A stretch of DNA of 5,705 nt from Planococcus sp. (in: firmicutes) (GTDB lineage Bacteria; Bacillota; Bacilli; Bacillales_A; Planococcaceae), in assembly GCA_030147225.1 (NCBI GenBank), contig JASLAI010000292.1:1-5705 (forward strand), in the 5' to 3' direction. A program made the position numbers and the translations under genes. The first letter of the stretch is position 1, and every line of letters starts with the position of its first letter. The notes below the pieces were generated by a model. That model was not told where the DNA came from, made no database searches, and was given only the letters and a program-made list of their open reading frames with translations. This document shows positions 1 through 5,088 of this stretch, in pieces.

Positions 1-396
1 TTATTTGGTTCTGAACTCAATATGAACGGCATTAAGCTGAGAAAGGATTGGACAGAGGACTTTCAAGTTAACGGTGAAGAACATCACTTGAAGCAAGTTT
101 TCATTAATCTATTGAAAAATGCAGTTGAATCGATGGAACAACCTGGAGAAATTCGAATATTACTGAAAACGGAAGATGACTCTACATTTTCCATCAGCTT
201 TAAAGATTCGGGAATTGGAATCTCAGAAAAAGATTTAGCAGCTGTTTTCGAACCTTTTTTCACAACTAAAGCCAGCGGTACAGGATTAGGATTAATCGTT
301 TCCCAAAAAATCGTCCAGGAGCATAAAGGTACTCTCACCCTATCAAGCACTGTGGGAGAAGGAACCACTGCTAAAATCCTGTTGCCATTTGAATAA
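1..396 (+). CDS. Sensor histidine kinase, C-terminal ATP-binding domain (5' partial)
   Basis: This is the C-terminal end of a membrane or cytosolic sensor kinase that autophosphorylates a histidine and passes the phosphate to a response regulator. The frame is open from base 1, so the gene begins outside the window; the sensor and the phospho-accepting His region are not visible. Counting from the ATG at 22, which is internal, the HATPase_c motifs appear in order: N box around 21-38 (HHLKQVFINLLKNAVESM), G1 box DSGIGI at 62-67, F box EPFFTTK at 77-83, and G2 box GTGLGL at 86-91. The protein ends in a usual beta strand (AKILLPFE). The overall pattern resembles the orthodox NtrB-like and sporulation-kinase (KinA-E) type of Bacillota, but the sensed signal cannot be told from this part. 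The stop at 394-396 is followed within five bases by a strong terminator, so it is the last gene of its transcript. Confidence 0.93.
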   Translation, partial: LFGSELNMNGIKLRKDWTEDFQVNGEEHHLKQVFINLLKNAVESMEQPGEIRILLKTEDDSTFSISFKDSGIGISEKDLAAVFEPFFTTKASGTGLGLIVSQKIVQEHKGTLTLSSTVGEGTTAKILLPFE

Positions 397-400
397 ATAT

Positions 401-447
401 AAGACAGAAAGAGAAAAATCGAATGATTTTTCTCTTTCTGTCTTTTT
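401..447 (+). terminator. Rho-independent terminator of the kinase gene
   Basis: A perfect 20-bp inverted repeat pairs 401-420 with 425-444 around a GAAT loop and ends in a T run (443-447). It starts five bases after the kinase stop codon. On the minus strand the same hairpin follows the PepSY gene, but there the tail (ATATTTATT) is a poor U-tract, so stopping the converging transcript is possible but less certain. Confidence 0.9.
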
Positions 448-480
448 ACTTGGACTGTTTATTAGATTTCCTGATTTTCA

Positions 481-711
481 TTAATTCCAATCTTCATTAT
501 CGTCTTCATCTTCATTATCATCGTCATTATCCGAATCAACTTTTAGGATCGAGCCGTCTTTGGCATTGACCTCCACTTCATGTTCGGAGCGGCCGTCTTT
601 GATCTCGATTTCGTAGTAAGCGAGACCATCATCGTTTTCAAGCTCAAATCCTTCGACAGTTCCATTTACTACTGCTAAAGCCGCTTCAATGGCTTTGTCA
701 GAACCGATCAA
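481..711 (-). CDS. PepSY-domain protein, N-terminus apparently lost (likely truncated remnant)
   Basis: The 76-residue frame from a TTG at 709-711 carries one PepSY-like unit at about residues 4-57 (SDKAIEAAL, YYEIEIKDG, EHEVEVNAKDGSIL) and a very acidic tail rich in Asp, Glu and Asn. PepSY proteins in Bacillota are usually secreted or lipoproteins that bind or inhibit peptidases or sit on the cell envelope; the role here is unknown. The TTG has no ribosome site, and the frame stays open up to 807 with a Ser/Ala/Thr-rich stretch typical of the linker after a lipoprotein signal peptide. That extension contains no ATG or GTG and no signal peptide. It runs into the end of the aldehyde dehydrogenase gene, which overlaps by a few bases in another frame. 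I infer that the promoter, ribosome site and signal peptide were deleted. If translated, it would probably be cytoplasmic. The gene could be a pseudogene; the PepSY assignment is firm, the start is not. Confidence 0.6.
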   Translation of the reverse strand: MIGSDKAIEAALAVVNGTVEGFELENDDGLAYYEIEIKDGRSEHEVEVNAKDGSILKVDSDNDDDNEDEDDNEDWN

Positions 712-802
712 TTCTTTAGTTTTGCCGGTTGAATCACTTGCAGCGGCCGGTGAAGAGGAGGTTATTTCGCTGGATTGTCTCTTTCTTTTTACCGAAGGCT
801 GC

Positions 803-2191
803 TTATTTCAACACGGTTTTGATCCATTTCGCTTTGTTTTTATAAGGCGGAAAGACCAGATTCGTTGATAGTTTGGTTGATTTTTTCAAGATCGATTTGG
901 CATGCGTGAAGGTTTCAAAACTTGCCTTGCCGTGGTAGGAATTCACTCCAGATGTTCCAATCCCTCCGAACGGCAAATAAGAACTCCCCACGTGAGAAAC
1001 TGTATCGTTGATGCAGCCGCCGCCAAATGGCAATTGATCTAAGAAGAACCGAACCACCCGATCATTTTCCGAGAACAGGTAAGCGGATAAAGGCTTCGGC
1101 AATTGACGGATTTGACGCAGCAACAATGGCAAGTCTGTATAGCTGATGATCGGCAAAATCGGTCCAAAAATTTCGTCTTCCATTGATGGACTGTCCCAGC
1201 TGATCTGATCCAAAATGGTCGGTTCAATGTAAAGATCATTTCGGTCTATGCTGCTACCGTAAATCACCTGGCCTGATTCTTTTTGAATGATTTCTGCTAA
1301 CCGGTCAAAATGCTGTGTATTGACGATGCGCCCAAAATCAGGACTTTTTTGTGCGTCTTTTCCGTAAAACTTCTGTATCGTTTTCGTTAACTTTTTCAAA
1401 AATTCTTCTTTAACTGATTCGTGCACACAAACGTAATCAGGCGCTACACAAGTTTGACCTGTATTCATCAGTTTTCCCCAGGCAATCCGTTTTGCCGCCA
1501 AATCAAGATTAGCTGTCTGGTCCACAATCACTGGACTTTTTCCGCCGAGTTCCAAGGTAATCGGTGTTAAACGCTCCGATGCCGCTTTCATGATGACTTT
1601 TCCGACATTTACACTGCCTGTAAAGAAAATATAGTCGAATGACGCATGGATTAACGCCGTCACTTCTTCTTTTTCGCCTTCAACTACACGAATGTAATAA
1701 GAAGGAAATGCTTCTTCAATGATGGTTCGGATGACTCTCGCCACATGAGGCGTCGCTTCAGAAGGTTTGACCACTGCACAATTTCCTCCGATGATGGCAC
1801 CAATCAAAGGCTCCATCACCAATTGGAATGGATAGTTAAACGGCCCAATAATCAATACAGAGCCGTAGGGTTCACGAATGACAAAACTTTTGGCAGGCTG
1901 CAGATGAATCGGTGTTTTAACTTGCTCCGGCTTCATCCAGTCTTCCAGGTTCTTTGCCATGCTGCCGATACTGTCGAGTACAAAGCCGACTTCAGTTGCA
2001 TAAGCTTCAAATTCACTTTTGCCTAAGTCTTTCTTTAATGCATCAATCACTTCGGGTTTATAGGATTGGATCACGCTTTTTAACCGGTGCAATTGCTCGA
2101 TCCGAAAATTCGTTGATTTAGTATCGCCTGTATAAAAGTAAGCACGTTGTTCTTCAATCATATTCTCTACATCAGTTGCTGTAAAATTCAT
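803..2191 (-). CDS. Aldehyde dehydrogenase, class-3-like (YwdH type)
   Basis: This enzyme oxidises aldehydes, probably medium- or long-chain or aromatic, to carboxylic acids with NAD(P)+. The 462 residues match the short, class-3 form rather than the usual 490-500-residue forms. Visible signatures are GPFNYP at 116-121 (cofactor-site loop), FTGS at 190-193 (Rossmann glycine region), LELGGK with general base Glu214, NTGQTC with the nucleophile Cys248, and DEIFGP near residue 340. All key residues are intact. The C-terminus (FETFTHAKSILKKSTK, then PPYKNK) is that expected for the family, so the gene is complete. The ATG at 2189-2191 follows a GGAGGAGG ribosome site (2199-2206) at good spacing. 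The gene has its own SigA-type promoter just upstream and could also be reached by read-through from the oxidoreductase gene. There is no terminator directly after its stop. The physiological substrate cannot be read from the sequence. Confidence 0.95.
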   Translation of the reverse strand: MNFTATDVENMIEEQRAYFYTGDTKSTNFRIEQLHRLKSVIQSYKPEVIDALKKDLGKSEFEAYATEVGFVLDSIGSMAKNLEDWMKPEQVKTPIHLQPAKSFVIREPYGSVLIIGPFNYPFQLVMEPLIGAIIGGNCAVVKPSEATPHVARVIRTIIEEAFPSYYIRVVEGEKEEVTALIHASFDYIFFTGSVNVGKVIMKAASERLTPITLELGGKSPVIVDQTANLDLAAKRIAWGKLMNTGQTCVAPDYVCVHESVKEEFLKKLTKTIQKFYGKDAQKSPDFGRIVNTQHFDRLAEIIQKESGQVIYGSSIDRNDLYIEPTILDQISWDSPSMEDEIFGPILPIISYTDLPLLLRQIRQLPKPLSAYLFSENDRVVRFFLDQLPFGGGCINDTVSHVGSSYLPFGGIGTSGVNSYHGKASFETFTHAKSILKKSTKLSTNLVFPPYKNKAKWIKTVLK

Positions 2192-2208
2192 TTTTCAACC
2201 TCCTCCAA

Positions 2209-2230
2209 GTTTCTTCATTGTTTCTTCATT
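2209..2230 (-). repeat. Tandem 11-bp repeat in the aldehyde dehydrogenase leader
   Basis: Two perfect adjoining copies of AATGAAGAAAC (minus-strand reading) occupy 2220-2230 and 2209-2219, between the -10 element and the ribosome site. They may be a duplication by slippage or a binding site at the transcription start. Function is not shown. Confidence 0.6.
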
Positions 2231-2255
2231 ATATCAAGTAAGGTATCAGATTCAA
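2228..2255 (-). promoter_or_regulatory. SigA-type promoter of the aldehyde dehydrogenase gene
   Basis: On the minus strand TTGAAT (2250-2255) and a perfect TATAAT (2228-2233) are separated by 16 bases. A TG one base upstream of the -10 gives an extended -10. Transcription would start near 2221, leaving a leader of about 30 bases that carries a tandem 11-bp repeat and the ribosome site. Confidence 0.75.
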
Positions 2256-2266
2256 AAAATGAACAC

Positions 2267-3190
2267 TTATTCAGTTAGTAAATGGTCGATATAACGTTGA
2301 ATAACCAATCCTTCTTCAAAATTAACCAAAAGCGTGGAGCTATTGTTCATTTCTTCAAAAAGCGATGGGACATCTTCAAAATCGCTTATCAACTTGCGAT
2401 CTTCGCCTTTTGCCGATTCGTACAGATCTGACCAATTTTCTAAAGTCAGAACTCCTTGCTCACCGTATACCTTGAACTGCAATAACTCCTTTTGGCCAAT
2501 GCCGCTAATTCCAGTCACCATGAAAGGAATTTGTTTGTCAGTAAGTCCATGAGCGATTAGTCCAGTTTCGCATTTCTCGGCGTCTTCGGGATAGCTGGTG
2601 TGATGGGAAGTGAACGACAACTCACCAAAAAGGCGGTTCATCAATTGGAAATAATGAGGGAAAACTTCTCGAATAAAGCCGCCTTGGCTTCTTGAACCGA
2701 TCCACGGATTCTGTTGCCAAAGTCTTGGCCAGTCCGGGAAAAAGGTTTGCAGTTCGATGCGGACCACTTTCCCGATGTGACCACTCTTAATACGCTTGGC
2801 CATTTCTCGGACTGCCGGTTTGTACATTAAAGGAAAATGCATAGCCGTTTGCACGCGGTTGTCCAGCACAGATGCTGCCATCGATTCGCCATCTTCCACA
2901 TTATGTGCCAATGGTTTTTCACATAGGATATTGATGCCTGCACTTGCCGCTAGTTCAGCAATTTCCGCATGAAAAGCAGGTGGTGTTGCTATGTAGACCC
3001 AGTTAATATCCGAATGCAGTACTTCTTCCACTGATTTCGCCATCGGAATCCCATAAGCTTTGCTAATTTCTGTGAGACGTTCTGTTTGTTGATCGTAGAC
3101 GGTCTTTATTTCTACTTGGCTTTCTTGCTGAATCTGTTTAATAATACGTTCTCCCACAATTCCTGCTCCAATGATGCCTATTGAAATCAT
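2267..3190 (-). CDS. Gfo/Idh/MocA-family NAD(P)-dependent oxidoreductase
   Basis: A cytoplasmic dehydrogenase of the family that includes inositol and sugar dehydrogenases, glucose-fructose oxidoreductase and biliverdin reductase. The 307 residues begin with a Rossmann fold carrying GAGIVG at 8-13. They continue with the IATPP segment at 68-72 and the family's hallmark CEKPLAHN, with the usual catalytic Lys92 of the EKP motif. The C-terminal alpha/beta domain carries GGFIREVFPHYF at 170-181. His179 fits the family's catalytic histidine, but the Asp of the common GGxxxDxGxH pattern is not in its usual form (Glu175 nearby), so this belongs to a divergent subgroup and its substrate is unknown. 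The ATG at 3188-3190 is preceded by AAGGAG (3200-3205). No convincing promoter was found; the upstream gap is shared with a divergent small gene. The aldehyde dehydrogenase follows 75 bases downstream on the same strand with no terminator between, so partial co-transcription is plausible. Confidence 0.93.
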   Translation of the reverse strand: MISIGIIGAGIVGERIIKQIQQESQVEIKTVYDQQTERLTEISKAYGIPMAKSVEEVLHSDINWVYIATPPAFHAEIAELAASAGINILCEKPLAHNVEDGESMAASVLDNRVQTAMHFPLMYKPAVREMAKRIKSGHIGKVVRIELQTFFPDWPRLWQQNPWIGSRSQGGFIREVFPHYFQLMNRLFGELSFTSHHTSYPEDAEKCETGLIAHGLTDKQIPFMVTGISGIGQKELLQFKVYGEQGVLTLENWSDLYESAKGEDRKLISDFEDVPSLFEEMNNSSTLLVNFEEGLVIQRYIDHLLTE

Positions 3191-3228
3191 AAAGAATCTC
3201 TCCTTTGGTGGCCTTTCGGCTTTTTTTC

Positions 3229-3290
3229 ATTGTTTGTTTATAAGTGTAACCTTTAAGGGTATAGAATAGTCAAACAATACCATTACACTT
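3229..3290. repeat. Two interleaved 8-bp inverted repeats in the divergent promoter gap
   Basis: ATTGTTTG (3229-3236) pairs with CAAACAAT (3271-3278), and AAGTGTAA (3242-3249) pairs with TTACACTT (3283-3290). All four arms are perfect. The order A-B-A'-B' spans the SigB-like promoter, and the two pairs are offset by 42 and 41 bases. They may be paired operator half-sites or, in a transcript toward the oxidoreductase, a pseudoknot. Function is inferred only. Confidence 0.5.
3236..3262 (+). promoter_or_regulatory. SigB-like promoter of the 47-residue gene
   Basis: GTTTAT (3236-3241) and GGGTAT (3257-3262) are separated by 15 bases. This fits the general-stress sigma factor consensus of Bacillus (GTTTAA, 12-15 bases, GGGWAT) with one mismatch in the -35. 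No good SigA pair was found at this place. The predicted start near 3270 leaves a leader of about 37 bases before the ATG at 3307. Confidence 0.55.
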
Positions 3291-3306
3291 TTGAGGAGGA
3301 AGTAAA

Positions 3307-3450
3307 ATGAACGAACAGACAAATTGGTGGGAGCCTATCTTTACAGGAGAATTAGAAGTTGGGGTTAATAAAGAAAAGCTGGAAAGCATCACGGAAGAGT
3401 CTTTTTTATACTATGAGGAAGCTTCACCCCTTAAGGAGACGGCACTTTAA
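3307..3450 (+). CDS. Small acidic hypothetical protein, 47 residues
   Basis: I do not recognise this protein. The frame begins at an ATG with a strong ribosome site (GAGGAGG, ending about seven bases upstream) and encodes MNEQTNWWEP through LKETAL. It is acidic (11 Glu, no Asp), has two adjacent Trp near the N-terminus, and shows no signal peptide or membrane segment, so it should be a soluble cytoplasmic protein. It lies alone between a SigB-like promoter and a terminator (3492-3532), which makes a complete single-gene unit, and it is divergent from the oxidoreductase gene. If the promoter call is right, it would belong to the general stress response, in which many small unknown proteins are found in Bacillus. 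The evidence for a real gene is the combination of ribosome site, promoter and terminator, not homology. Confidence 0.65.
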   Translation: MNEQTNWWEPIFTGELEVGVNKEKLESITEESFLYYEEASPLKETAL

Positions 3451-3491
3451 TTGCTGAAGCCTAAAGACAACTTCTGCCGCTGTAGTACATA

Positions 3492-3532
3492 AAAACGCCT
3501 TGTTCAATTGTCGATTGAAAAGGCGTTTTATT
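3492..3532 (+). terminator. Rho-independent terminator after the small acidic gene
   Basis: The outer stem AAAACGCCTT/AAGGCGTTTT (3492-3501 with 3520-3529) encloses an inner stem TTCAAT/ATTGAA around a TGTCG loop. The stem ends in a T run (TTTTATT). It lies about 40 bases after the stop at 3450. The A-rich left flank means that it may also work on the minus strand. Confidence 0.85.
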
Positions 3533-3572
3533 ATGCAGATTTTTAAGAATTCTATCCTGATCATAGGTCGGA

Positions 3573-3606
3573 AACAATTGGCTGTTTGCCAGGCAGCACA
3601 ATTGTT
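3573..3606. repeat. Inverted repeat over the -35 region of the nuclease promoter
   Basis: AACAATTG (3573-3580) followed by GCTG pairs with CAGC and CAATTGTT (3594-3606), giving a 12-bp stem with one bulged A at 3598. The -35 element (3586-3591) lies in the loop, so a protein bound to this dyad would block or recruit RNA polymerase. It is a candidate operator; no known consensus was matched. Confidence 0.5.
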
Positions 3607-3614
3607 CATATAAT
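3586..3614 (+). promoter_or_regulatory. SigA-type promoter of the nuclease gene
   Basis: TTGCCA (3586-3591, one mismatch to consensus) and a perfect TATAAT (3609-3614) are separated by 17 bases. The start would be near 3621, about 20 bases before the ATG at 3641. Confidence 0.8.
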
Positions 3615-3640
3615 AATGTAGAAATGAAAGCGGGGATCCC

Positions 3641-4375
3641 ATGAAACTTAGATTTATACTACTGCTGGCCATACTCTTCCTATCAGGCTGTGGAATGCTG
3701 GAATCGACTGACACGGCCGGTACGACTGATCGTATTAATGTGGAAGTTACGCAGGTCATAGACGGCGATACCATTAAAATCATTTTCGAAGGCAAAGAAG
3801 TGACAGTACGCTATCTATTAATGGATACGCCGGAAACCAATCATCCGCGCCTCGGTGAACAGCCTCTTGGCAAAGAAGCTACGGAAGAGAACAAGCGGTT
3901 GATCGAATCAGGCGATGTATCGATCGAATTCGATGTCGGCGACCGTTTTGACGATTACGATCGCTTGCTTGCCTATATTTATGTGGACGGGGAAAGTGTG
4001 CAGGAGCAGTTGCTGGAGTCTGGCCTGGCCAGAGTCGCTTATGTCTTCCCTCCAAATACCCGTTACCTCGATGACTTTGAAAAGGCGCAACAAATTGCCA
4101 AAGAAAGCGGAACGGGCATCTGGCAATATGAAAACTATTCCACTGACCGAGGGTTCGACTCTGAAGCTTATGGCCAACAGCCTGCCGGTAATGTGAGTCC
4201 TTCCACCGGAACGCCGGCAAACGGTGATTGCGACATCAAAGGCAATATCAACCGCAGCGGCAACAAAATCTACCACCTGCCAAGCGATTCCTCCTACGAA
4301 CAAACCAATCCGGAAGAATGGTTCTGTACAGAACAGGAAGCAGAAGATGCCGGTTTCAGAGGCGTTGGCCAATAG
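3641..4375 (+). CDS. Thermonuclease-family lipoprotein with C-terminal Cys-containing domain
   Basis: A secreted nuclease that probably cuts DNA and RNA outside the membrane, as staphylococcal nuclease does with Ca2+. The 244 residues start with a lipoprotein signal (hydrophobic 5-14, lipobox LSGC with Cys17), so it should be anchored to the outer face of the membrane. The SNase domain covers about 34-151. The active-site residues known from Staphylococcus nuclease are all present: Asp41 and Asp43 (IDGDT), Arg57, Asp62 and Glu65 (MDTPET), and Arg108 (DYDRLLAYIY). A Ser/Gly/Pro-rich linker leads to a second domain at about 195-243 (CDIKGNIN, KIYHLP, NPEEWFCTEQEAEDAGFR). That tail is common in Bacillota nucleases of this group; its Cys197, His222 and Cys239 could bind metal or form a disulfide. 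The ribosome site is modest (GCGGGG). The gene has its own promoter and lacks a convincing terminator, so read-through into the tRNA gene is possible. Confidence 0.94.
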   Translation: MKLRFILLLAILFLSGCGMLESTDTAGTTDRINVEVTQVIDGDTIKIIFEGKEVTVRYLLMDTPETNHPRLGEQPLGKEATEENKRLIESGDVSIEFDVGDRFDDYDRLLAYIYVDGESVQEQLLESGLARVAYVFPPNTRYLDDFEKAQQIAKESGTGIWQYENYSTDRGFDSEAYGQQPAGNVSPSTGTPANGDCDIKGNINRSGNKIYHLPSDSSYEQTNPEEWFCTEQEAEDAGFRGVGQ

Positions 4376-4421
4376 GCGGCTGCGCCTGAAATTAGGCATT
4401 ATTATTCTTTCCCAATAACTA

Positions 4422-4449
4422 TTGACTTTTTCTTTGGACAGGATATAAT
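4422..4449 (+). promoter_or_regulatory. SigA-type promoter of the tRNA-Val gene
   Basis: TTGACT (4422-4427) and a perfect TATAAT (4444-4449) are separated by 16 bases. Transcription would begin near 4456, about 15 bases before the mature tRNA. The -10 lies inside a 12-bp palindrome (4443-4454) flanked by GGACA/TGTCC arms. Confidence 0.85.
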
Positions 4450-4470
4450 TATATTTGTCCTGGAAATTGA

Positions 4471-4543
4471 GATTCCTTAGCTCAGCTGGGAGAGCGCTAC
4501 CTTGACAGGGTAGAGGTCGCTGGTTCGAGCCCAGTAGGAATCA
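4471..4543 (+). tRNA. tRNA-Val (anticodon GAC)
   Basis: The full cloverleaf can be drawn. The acceptor is GATTCCT/AGGAATC (4471-4477 with 4536-4542) with discriminator A4543. The D stem is GCTC/GAGC (4480-4495). The anticodon stem is CTACC/GGTAG (4497-4501 with 4509-4513) around loop TTGACAG, with anticodon GAC at 4504-4506. The T arm is GCTGG/CCAGT around TTCGAGC (4519-4535). It reads valine codons GUC and, by wobble, GUU. The CCA end is not encoded (TAT follows), so a CCA-adding enzyme is needed. It stands alone with its own promoter and terminator rather than in a tRNA cluster. Confidence 0.97.
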
Positions 4544-4557
4544 TATAGCGTAATGTA

Positions 4558-4594
4558 AAAAATCCACACAGCCTACGAGGCTGTGTGGATTTTT
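4558..4594 (+). terminator. Rho-independent terminator of the tRNA-Val gene
   Basis: A perfect 16-bp stem pairs 4558-4573 with 4579-4594 around loop TACGA, with GC-rich top (CCACACAGCC) and T-rich end. It starts 15 bases after the tRNA. Confidence 0.93.
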
Positions 4595-4686
4595 AAATGT
4601 TTTAAATAAGTTGATAACTTTCGATTAGTTATGAGAATGGATATTTTCACCTCATAAAAAACACATGAGCGATTCTAGTGTTTGGA

Positions 4687-4812
4687 GAAGTGTCTGCTCG
4701 ACTCCTGTGGACTAGCGAGACGGCTGAGACCCCGCAAGGTGCGCAGCGACTGAGGAGGCTTGGACGCGAGCCCACGGAAAGCGAGCGGGCGCTTCGGAAA
4801 ACACGGTTTTCC
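4687..4812 (+). repeat. GC-rich structured intergenic repeat, possible ncRNA element
   Basis: This stretch is much richer in GC than its surroundings. I recall very similar sequences (GAGACGGCTGAGACCCCGC, AGCCCACGGAAAGCGAGC) scattered between genes in Bacillaceae and Planococcaceae; that is memory, not a search. It folds on the plus strand. A 14-bp closing stem pairs 4687-4700 with 4782-4795 using three G.U pairs. Inside it TCC-GTGG (4703-4710, T4706 bulged) pairs with CCACGGA (4772-4778), and a small CGC/GCG hairpin lies at 4733-4743. A further perfect 7-bp hairpin follows directly (4796-4802 with 4806-4812). The G.U pairs would be A-C mismatches on the minus strand, so the plus strand is the folding strand. 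Long minus-strand frames through it are not credible proteins. The exact ends of the repeat are uncertain; no clear promoter was found. Confidence 0.65.
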
Positions 4813-4831
4813 AAAGTTTCTCGATAGCCTG

Positions 4832-4869
4832 AAAAAAACCACGTAGCCAATAAGGTTACGCGTTTTTTT
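4832..4869. terminator. Bidirectional-looking terminator
   Basis: CGTAGCC (4842-4848) pairs with GGTTACG (4854-4860) through one G.T, around loop AATAA. A run of seven A lies on the left (4832-4838) and seven T on the right (4863-4869), so each strand has a U-tract. It could end a transcript from the repeat on the plus strand and the polymerase/YolD operon on the minus strand. Confidence 0.75.
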
Positions 4870-4882
4870 AGTACGCGGATTT

Positions 4883-4902
4883 ATTATCCATCTGTGGATA
4901 AT
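4883..4902. other. Palindromic site containing a perfect DnaA box
   Basis: ATTATCCA (4883-4890) and TGGATAAT (4895-4902) form a perfect 8-bp inverted repeat around TCTG. Read on the minus strand, 4893-4901 is TTATCCACA, the consensus DnaA box; the left half is a weaker match on the plus strand. A single box is not an origin. It may be a DnaA regulatory or titration site, or chance. Confidence 0.4.
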
Positions 4903-4928
4903 GAGCTGGAAGAACGGCGAACGCAGCA

Positions 4929-5039
4929 TTATAGTAAAAACAATACTATTGTACTCATTAAGATAGTGCCGTAGAAATAAAATCCATCTTGAAAGCTTAT
5001 ACTTTCTTCACCAAAGAAATATGAATTTAGCTGCTTCAT
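4929..5039 (-). CDS. Possible small membrane peptide, 36 residues
   Basis: I do not recognise this peptide. The frame runs from an ATG at 5037-5039, with AAGGA eight bases upstream, to a TAA at 4929-4931. It has a polar N-terminal half (MKQLNSYFFGEES) and ends in a hydrophobic stretch (YGTILMSTIVLFLL), so it could be a single-pass membrane peptide. It lies 49 bases downstream of the YolD-like gene on the same strand and upstream of the terminator at 4832-4869, so it may be the third gene of that operon. A weak promoter (TTGATT at 5091-5096, 18 bases, TATAAG at 5067-5072) might also serve it. Without homologues the case rests on the ribosome site and position only. The frame could be chance in this AT-rich stretch. 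Confidence 0.35.
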   Translation of the reverse strand: MKQLNSYFFGEESISFQDGFYFYGTILMSTIVLFLL

Positions 5040-5088
5040 TTAATCATTCCTTTTCAAAAAGTTTCTCTTATAATCTGCTCTCGATTTT

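Noticed and set aside
84..368. Minus-strand 94-residue frame opposite the kinase
   Set aside because: Shadow of the HATPase domain; the plus frame carries all four ATP-site motifs.
3210..3227. GCC-TTTC-GGC followed by T run, terminator-like on the plus strand
   Set aside because: The stem has only three to four pairs and no plus-strand gene lies before it.
3244..3273. Minus-strand TTGACT-19-TACACT as oxidoreductase promoter
   Set aside because: The spacing is long and the -10 matches only four of six positions.
3424..3795. 123-residue minus-strand frame
   Set aside because: It runs through a terminator, the nuclease promoter and the start of the nuclease gene, and has no ribosome site.
4374..4387. 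Hairpin AGGCG/CGCCT at the nuclease stop codon
   Set aside because: Only five pairs and no T run follows, so it is not a convincing terminator.
3879..4418. Frames on both strands inside and just after the nuclease gene
   Set aside because: They overlap a gene with intact catalytic motifs, have no ribosome sites and no recognisable domain.
4614..4669. Several short inverted repeats (ATAACT/AGTTAT, TTATGAG/CTCATAA, CTCAT/ATGAG)
   Set aside because: Five to seven pairs in AT-rich sequence with no gene to regulate; likely chance, although mutually exclusive pairings are possible.
4647..4929. Two overlapping minus-strand frames (67 and 84 residues) rich in Arg and Ser
   Set aside because: They read through the GC-rich repeat and terminator in two frames at once, lack ribosome sites, and look like the false proteins this repeat often yields.
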